Source: Archegozetes longisetosus (taxonomy: Eukaryota > Arthropoda > Arachnida > Sarcoptiformes > Trhypochthoniidae). From it: a DNA stretch of 64,000 nt. Positions 61,626-64,000 of this stretch are shown here, piece after piece. Made by a program: the position numbers and the translations under genes. The notes below the pieces were generated by a model, which saw nothing but the letters and a program-made list of their open reading frames with translations, was not told the origin of the DNA and searched no databases. Where the stretch lies: NCBI GenBank assembly GCA_018873245.2, contig JAEMBT020000007.1, positions 7,161,129 through 7,225,128 on the forward strand, read 5' to 3'. How positions within the stretch are numbered: position 1 is the stretch's first letter; every line of letters starts with the position of its first letter.

Positions 61626-63576
61626 TTATAAATTTTTTTCTAAAAACTGTATTGTTTCTAATTGTGTAAATAAATAGTTTTGGTCATTATAATTATCAAT
61701 CATTTCAAACTTAGGTATTTCATCGATTATTCTTTTACCAGCGATCACAATGTATGGTATTCCTAAAGACTTCAATCCTAATAACCTTTTGCCTATAGTC
61801 AAATGGGTTCTGTCATCAATCAGAACGTCTTCATTGAGAGAATCAACTAAGATATTCGCAAAATCAAGAGAGAAAGTGGTTCCGTTTGCACGATCTTCTT
61901 TGCTTCCTTTCTATAATTGTAGAAATGCCATAAAATATCATAACTCAAATGCAGAAAGTTAAAAGCAATACCTTTGGAATAACAACACAAACTTTAAAGG
62001 GCGCCAAGGCAAGCGGCCATCGAATCGAATTATTTTGTGAAAAGACTTCGACAGAGGCGGCCAATATTCTGCTAACACCTAATCCATAACAACCCATTTC
62101 GTAAATTCTGAAATAATTCCATATTTCAATCAATGTTTAGATAAAATTCAATTAAAATATTTTAGAGGATGAATGAGCTATAAGAAACGAATTATATTCA
62201 ACCCAAGACACAACTAACTTATTTTCAGAATCAGATGAGGTAAAGGTTGCGTTGAATTTTTGAGAATATCTATTTCCAAGTAGAAATGCGTGACCGACTT
62301 CTATCGCATTGGATTCTGTCAAATCAGTGCTATTACAAGACAGACATTTGCGTATTTGATCGGTCAGAAGTTCAGCATTAAATGATGTTTTACATGAATT
62401 ACAGCTATATATCTGGTCTTCTCCCAAATCAGAAACCAAAAGATATTCGTCAGAAAATTTGCCACCAATACTGCCAACAGATCCGCGAGCTTTACAAATG
62501 ATCAATTTGTTAATCATTTTTAAATACATTGAAAGCAGTTTTCGATACCTTTAACAACTGGCAAATCGAGTCTTTTAAATAGTCTTTCATAAGCATTGCA
62601 TACTTTAGAGTAGGTTTTATTTGCTTCCTCTTCATTACAATCAAAAGTATATAAATCTAAGTAAAATTTTTTAATATTAAAATTATAAGTAGAATTATAA
62701 AAATATTAATTTTTGAAAATATTTCCAAATTGTTTTAAGACAAACTATTAATCAGATACCTTTCATAACGAATTCTCTGGCTCTCAATAATCCGTGTTTT
62801 GCTCTCATTTCATCTCTAAATTTAGAAGTTATCTGATATAAATAAACAGGTAATTGACTTTCAGATAAATTTTGATTCTTTGCGGCTGACATCAAATATG
62901 TGACAACTTCTTCATGAGTCTTAAATTGAAAAATCATCATTAATTGTAATGAATGAGCTGCACATGGATTCTTACGGGCGCTAAACAGAACTCGTCGTTG
63001 TGTCTGTCTTTTAATCTGAAAAGTTCTGCACCTGATTCGGCCCAACGATCTACCATTGAAATGAATATAATTTTGAATCGATCTGAAGAGACAAGTGAAA
63101 ATAAATAACTAATAAAAACCTGATTTGACCCATAATTGTTTGTTGACAAGTGTTGGCATAACTAGTTTTTGAGCATTAATGGCAATCATTTCTTGATTTA
63201 TGATTTGAATGAGTTTATCAATAGCTCTGACAAGAAACGGCATTAATATAAATATTCCTTTATCTGTCATTTTAATCAAATTCTTGTCTTTGAAGATCTA
63301 AAAAAACCAATCAAAAGTTCAGTAGTGATAATTGGATTTGACGTCAAATATAATAAAATGATTACAATTTATTATGAAATTACATACACTTTGACTTTTA
63401 TCAGCAGTTGATTCCAAACCTGGACCAATAGTTTCATTAATATTAGCCATCAGCAAAATATCATTCCATCGGTAGGTATGATTGACTCCAGCCGAACACT
63501 TATTACGAATTAATGATTTAATTGAAGGCAAATTGCTTATAAATAACCTATTCGTTATTGGCTTAATTGCTAACAT
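61626..63576 (-). CDS. PARS2: Mitochondrial prolyl-tRNA synthetase
   Basis: Class II aminoacyl-tRNA synthetase that charges mitochondrial tRNA-Pro. Exons are 63576-63388, 63297-63120, 63049-62976, 62919-62760, 62656-62549, 62489-62219, 62107-61972 and 61910-61626, 466 residues (human 475), all GT-AG. The N-terminus [20 protein letters not shown] is basic and hydroxylated, as expected for mitochondrial import. Catalytic blocks are [36 protein letters not shown], class II motif 2 [40 protein letters not shown], and motif 3 [15 protein letters not shown]. The C-terminal anticodon-binding domain contains [17 protein letters not shown] and [11 protein letters not shown]. Two CxxC pairs (CNSCK, CLSCN) lie in the insertion before EVGHAF, as in human PARS2. 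Confidence 0.97.
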
Positions 63577-64000
63577 TATTTTGATTAAATAGACTTAGAA
63601 TTAGGATAATGTTTACGTGAATTTAAGTTTTGAAAACTTTTGGTCACATGTATTGCATTTCAGTTCATTACTATTGATCGAGAGATGGCGCTCGAAGTTT
63701 ATGAACCGTTTTAGAAAACTTTCCTTAACTTTTTCTAAGTTTGCACCTAATCCAGTAGACAAGCAAAACTTCAGATTTGACACTTTTAGCTGAAATAGTT
63801 TAGAATCTACGGAAACTTACTGTATAGTTGAGATTCTGTTTTGAATCAGATATGAATTGAGGGCGCAATTGTGACCCTAAGCAGTGGCGAAGCTAGAAAT
63901 TTCGAGTAAAAGTGCACAGATTATATTGACTTTGATTATATACTTTAGACATTAAAATCTACTGTATTATTGTTTTGAATTTGAATCATAACTTATTTTT
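63577..64000. other. Terminal intergenic sequence
   Basis: About 420 bp upstream of PARS2, containing its promoter. No exon, repeat or RNA gene was recognised before the window ends. Confidence 0.5.

Overview
The window is nuclear DNA of an animal. It is AT-rich, with mostly short introns (about 50-100 bp, GT-AG) and densely packed housekeeping genes on both strands. Gene content (arrow-type LRP5/6, PICK1, syndapin, SPCA Ca/Mn pump, gamma-tubulin) together with compact introns and TTAGG-like intronic repeats points to an arthropod, most likely a small-genome mite (Acari). The lineage is inferred from gene content and base composition, not from a marker search.

Layout. 1-2183 (+) is the 3' part of a p107/p130/Rb-family gene, convergent with POMGNT2 (5464-2547, -). 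CDC45 (7388-5655, -) follows. ATP2C1/SPCA1 (8638-13858, +) has two candidate alternative first exons and a hAT-like MITE in its first intron. It converges with FPGS (16492-14187, -). The minus-strand cluster of gamma-tubulin (20068-18401), NUP58 (21783-20548) and LRP5/6 (29207-23350) is interrupted at about 22.0-23.0 kb by a decayed element with inverted ends. 29.2-31.7 kb is repeat-rich: a near-perfect palindrome with about 243-bp arms, an outer inverted repeat and a tRNA-like SINE head. U1-70K (34905-31708, -) and RPB10 (35222-35502, +) are divergent, then RPL27A (36694-35907, -) and IMPACT (37117-38142, +) are divergent. NOSIP (39529-38428, -), PICK1 (42208-40086, -) with two alternative first exons, and PACSIN/syndapin (48692-46407, -) follow. 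About 13 kb (48.7-61.6 kb) is gene-poor, with microsatellites, a 21-bp minisatellite and a few exon-like islands. Mitochondrial prolyl-tRNA synthetase PARS2 (63576-61626, -) closes the window.

Exon boundaries were worked out by hand from splice sites, reading-frame phase and remembered family sequences. For every multi-exon gene except FPGS the summed exon lengths close in frame. FPGS closes only if one base is added in an A6 run, which suggests an assembly or read error. Two of about 60 introns use GC-AG ends. The genes are mostly unrelated housekeeping functions (replication, translation, splicing, transcription, nuclear pore, Wnt reception, membrane curvature). There is no operon-like logic beyond compact divergent and tandem packing. 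The least explained material is a dispersed hairpin repeat of about 75 bp (three clear copies), the large palindrome, and the alternative N-terminal exons.
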